Part shown: one piece after another, positions 61,629 to 64,000 of the stretch
How the letters are laid out: every line of letters begins with the position of its first letter
Numbering within the stretch: the stretch's first letter is position 1
Assembly (NCBI GenBank): GCA_021151615.1
Contig: JAGKXA010000001.1
Coordinates: 12,222 to 76,221 of the forward strand
Direction: 5' to 3'
From: Cellvibrionaceae bacterium
GTDB lineage: Bacteria > Pseudomonadota > Gammaproteobacteria > Pseudomonadales > Cellvibrionaceae
Length of the DNA stretch: 64,000 nucleotides
The notes under the pieces: generated by a model
The model's database searches: none
What the model was told of the DNA's origin: nothing
The model's input: only the letters and a program-made list of their open reading frames with translations
Position numbers and translations under genes: made by a program

Positions 61629-63935
61629 TTAAAACTTCGCACGTAAACTCAGTTTCACATTGCGCGGTTCGCCGTAGCGGTTGGAGGTGGTGGAGAGGTA
61701 GGAGTAGTATTTTTCATCCAGGGCGTTGTCGGCGTTAAATGCTACCGTCAAAGTATCGTTGATGGGGTAGCTGGCCATGAAGTTGACTAACCAATAGGCG
61801 TCCTGCCGTGCGGACAAGCTGCCGTAACGTCCCACCAACCATTCGCTTTGATAATTTGCGCCGGCACCGATGGTTAATTGGTTATCGAAGCGGTAGGTGG
61901 TGAAAGTGCGCAGCAGGTGTTCTGGTGTGGTTTCGTTAAATACGCGGCCGCCGTTCACCGGATCTTTTTCATATTCCGTGGTGTTGTAGGTGTAGCCGAG
62001 AATGATATGTAAATTATCGGTAATTTCACCGCGCACTTCGGTTTCAATTCCTTCGCTGATTACTTCACCTGCTGAGATGTTGCAGTAGCCTTCTCCGCCA
62101 TTGAATGCACATTGCCCTTTGCTGTTTTCGTCGCGTATTGATCGGTTAATTTGATTGGTTCTGAAAACCGCTAACGAAGCAATTACTTTGTCGTTATTGA
62201 AGCTGCCTTTAATTCCCGCTTCATACACATTGCCCTGTATGGGTTTCAATATGTCCGTGGGGCTGCTGCCTTTTGCATTTTGCACTACAAATGAATCGGT
62301 AAAGCTGGCGTAGGCGGTATAGGTTTCATTAAAGGTATAGGTTAAACCAACATACGGTGTTGCAACGTTATCTTTTGCATAGGTAGTGCGGCGGCTTTCA
62401 ACAAATTGATTGGTGACGTTGCTTTTGTAGCGTGAGTCATATTCAAAATCACTTTGTCTTACGCCCACAATTAAATTCAGTGGGTCGGTAATGCTAAAAC
62501 GCGACGCAATATAAATCCCGGTTTGTTGGCGGTCTTCAAAAGATTGGCCGCCATCCAACTCATAGCGCGGTGCAATGTAGGGTAGGTCGTAAGGGCTGTA
62601 AGTGTTCAGATCTACTTCTAATGGCGGCTTGGGCGCCGTGCCAACACGATTCCATAAAGTGTAATCATTCAACACCAAATCCCAACTGGTCCAGCGGCCG
62701 GGAATATCACTTTTTTGCGAATTGAAACCAATCACCACTTCATGGCTGCGGCCAAATAAATCGTAATTACCTTTTGCAAACAGATCGTACACATCCAGGG
62801 TTTGATCGTATTGGTAGGCGTATTTATTGACGTTGGCTTTTGGATTGGCGGGATCAAAAGCGGCCGCAGCAACGGGCGCCAGGCTGGTGAACACCATATC
62901 CATATTGATGTTGGCGCGCACGTAAGTGCCTTTAAAGGACCAATCTTCATTGAAGTTATGCTCTATGCCGATAAACACATCTTCATTTTCTTTATCCCAA
63001 AAATCGGACGCGTTACAGCTGCAATTATCGCGGCTGAGTTTTAAATCTTCGCCCGTTTTTGGATTGCGCGGCAAATTGTGTGCACCAATGGCGTCTTCGG
63101 CCTGGCGCTTGTAGCTGAGCGTTAATTCAGTGTCGTCAGTTAAATCAGCGCTAACAATGCCGTAGGCAAGATCAATGGTGCGCTCCACGGCAGTCATGTA
63201 GGAATTGGCATCCTGGTAAGCCACTACCGCGCGGCCGCGTACAGATCCGCTGTCATTTAATTTGTTGGATACATCCGCTTCTACGCGATACATATCCCAG
63301 GAACCGTAATTAATGGCGCCGTTGGCTTGAAAATCGCGCGTTGGTTTTTTGCGAATAATATTGATCGCCCCTGAGGGCTCACCCGAGCCCTGCATCAGGC
63401 CGGCCGCGCCGCGCAATACTTCAACACTTTCCACCAATGCCATATCCGGTTTGGAGGCGGCGACATTAGAGGCGTTAATCGGGATTTCATCGTATTGCAG
63501 CAGGTTGGAGTTCCAACCATCACCGAGATTAAAGCCGCGCACCGAAAAGTTGGTTCGCTCGGAATTATCACCGGTCAAAATAATGCCGGTGGTTTGCAAG
63601 AGTAGTTGCCCAAGGTTAGTTACCCCCAGGGCTTCGATTTGTTGGCGATCTACCACTGAAATAGATTGCGGCGTGCTTTTTACATTCAGATCCAGTTTGG
63701 TGGCGGCGCTGGCTTGATTGTTCCCTGCATGGAGAACATAAACCTCTTCAATGGTTTCGTTGGCAGAAGAGCGCTTTTTGGGCGTTTTGGGGTTTTGCAG
63801 GGTTGGGCTTGTGGTTTGTCCGGTGGTGGTTGCAGCTTGTTGGGCGATGGAAGAGCCGCTGCCCAGGCTCAGGGCTATCAACACGGCGAGTGAGGTTTTT
63901 AGTGGCGCTGCGCGCCCGTAGTTGTTGCGATACAT
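61629..63935 (-). CDS. TonB-dependent siderophore receptor
   Basis: 768 residues, typical for ferric-siderophore receptors of the FhuE/FpvA type. A signal peptide (about 30 residues), then a TonB-box-like ETIEEVYVL, a plug domain (KSTPQSISVVDRQQIEALGV, RGFNLGDGW, VEVLRGAAGLMQGSGEPSGA) and a 22-strand barrel ending KLSLRAKF with a terminal aromatic. It imports an iron chelate across the outer membrane with TonB energy. AGGAG lies 11 bases before the ATG. No regulator or siderophore genes are visible within the window. Confidence 0.92.
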   Translation of the reverse strand: MYRNNYGRAAPLKTSLAVLIALSLGSGSSIAQQAATTTGQTTSPTLQNPKTPKKRSSANETIEEVYVLHAGNNQASAATKLDLNVKSTPQSISVVDRQQIEALGVTNLGQLLLQTTGIILTGDNSERTNFSVRGFNLGDGWNSNLLQYDEIPINASNVAASKPDMALVESVEVLRGAAGLMQGSGEPSGAINIIRKKPTRDFQANGAINYGSWDMYRVEADVSNKLNDSGSVRGRAVVAYQDANSYMTAVERTIDLAYGIVSADLTDDTELTLSYKRQAEDAIGAHNLPRNPKTGEDLKLSRDNCSCNASDFWDKENEDVFIGIEHNFNEDWSFKGTYVRANINMDMVFTSLAPVAAAAFDPANPKANVNKYAYQYDQTLDVYDLFAKGNYDLFGRSHEVVIGFNSQKSDIPGRWTSWDLVLNDYTLWNRVGTAPKPPLEVDLNTYSPYDLPYIAPRYELDGGQSFEDRQQTGIYIASRFSITDPLNLIVGVRQSDFEYDSRYKSNVTNQFVESRRTTYAKDNVATPYVGLTYTFNETYTAYASFTDSFVVQNAKGSSPTDILKPIQGNVYEAGIKGSFNNDKVIASLAVFRTNQINRSIRDENSKGQCAFNGGEGYCNISAGEVISEGIETEVRGEITDNLHIILGYTYNTTEYEKDPVNGGRVFNETTPEHLLRTFTTYRFDNQLTIGAGANYQSEWLVGRYGSLSARQDAYWLVNFMASYPINDTLTVAFNADNALDEKYYSYLSTTSNRYGEPRNVKLSLRAKF

Positions 63936-64000
63936 CTTGTTTGTTGCTCCTGTTTTTGAAGAATCACAATCAATTGTAAAATATTGCTAAATGGTAATAA

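Noticed and set aside
63936..64000. Possible Fur box upstream of the siderophore receptor
   Set aside because: AT-rich sequence with only loose resemblance to the Fur consensus; the region is cut by the window edge.

Overview
The window reads as a chromosome segment of a gammaproteobacterium close to Cellvibrio and other Cellvibrionaceae. The case rests on gene content: a tryptophan-halogenase-family flavoprotein, a periplasmic AGE-type sugar epimerase, TonB-dependent siderophore uptake, PEP-CTERM and GlyGly-CTERM-like sorting tails, a XenA-type ene-reductase, a class Ia ribonucleotide reductase with an Ala/Gln-rich NrdB extension, and REP/RAYT elements. This is an inference from family resemblance. 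No rRNA, tRNA or CRISPR array was recognised.

Layout. 0-4.3 kb: truncated sensor gene, then housekeeping-type genes (DUF393, YggL, YceH, a pseudo-receiver protein, a shikimate-kinase-like protein). 4.4-10.1 kb: a secreted protein with one CxxCH haem motif and a large membrane KAP-type P-loop NTPase with a Ycf48-like periplasmic domain. 10.1-22.9 kb: FMN reductase, secreted RidA-like protein, glycosyltransferase, MASE1-GGDEF diguanylate cyclase, LpxL, MoeA, YpfJ, small membrane proteins, a methyltransferase, a PEP-CTERM protein. 22.9-26.7 kb: an accessory patch with an MntA antitoxin and a truncated HepT toxin, a RAYT transposase flanked by REPIN repeats, two small membrane proteins bounded by further repeats, and a HEPN-motif protein. 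26.7-31.7 kb: nrdA-nrdB with a REP palindrome between the two genes and NrdR-like and DnaA boxes upstream. 31.7-43.3 kb: ParDE, AGE epimerase, PhoX with a possible Pho box, HDOD protein, a LodA-like/LodB-like pair, DUF72, halogenase.

43.4-54.2 kb is the most unusual stretch. Tightly overlapping genes for an Asp/Asn beta-hydroxylase-like protein, a sulfotransferase-like protein and a GNAT acetyltransferase precede a phage-tail-collar (microcystin-dependent-protein type) protein and a 2141-residue secreted Ig/Fn3 repeat protein. The repeat protein carries a C-terminal sorting tail that runs in frame into an outer-membrane beta-barrel module, which has its own signal-peptide-like sequence and internal ribosome-binding site. 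I infer a surface or tail-fibre-like protein with its own modification enzymes.

54.2-64 kb: a MocR regulator divergent from a PhzF and class IV aminotransferase operon with a clear operator, LysR plus XenA, a solute-binding lipoprotein, a frameshifted small gene, an orphan Phd antitoxin and a TonB siderophore receptor.
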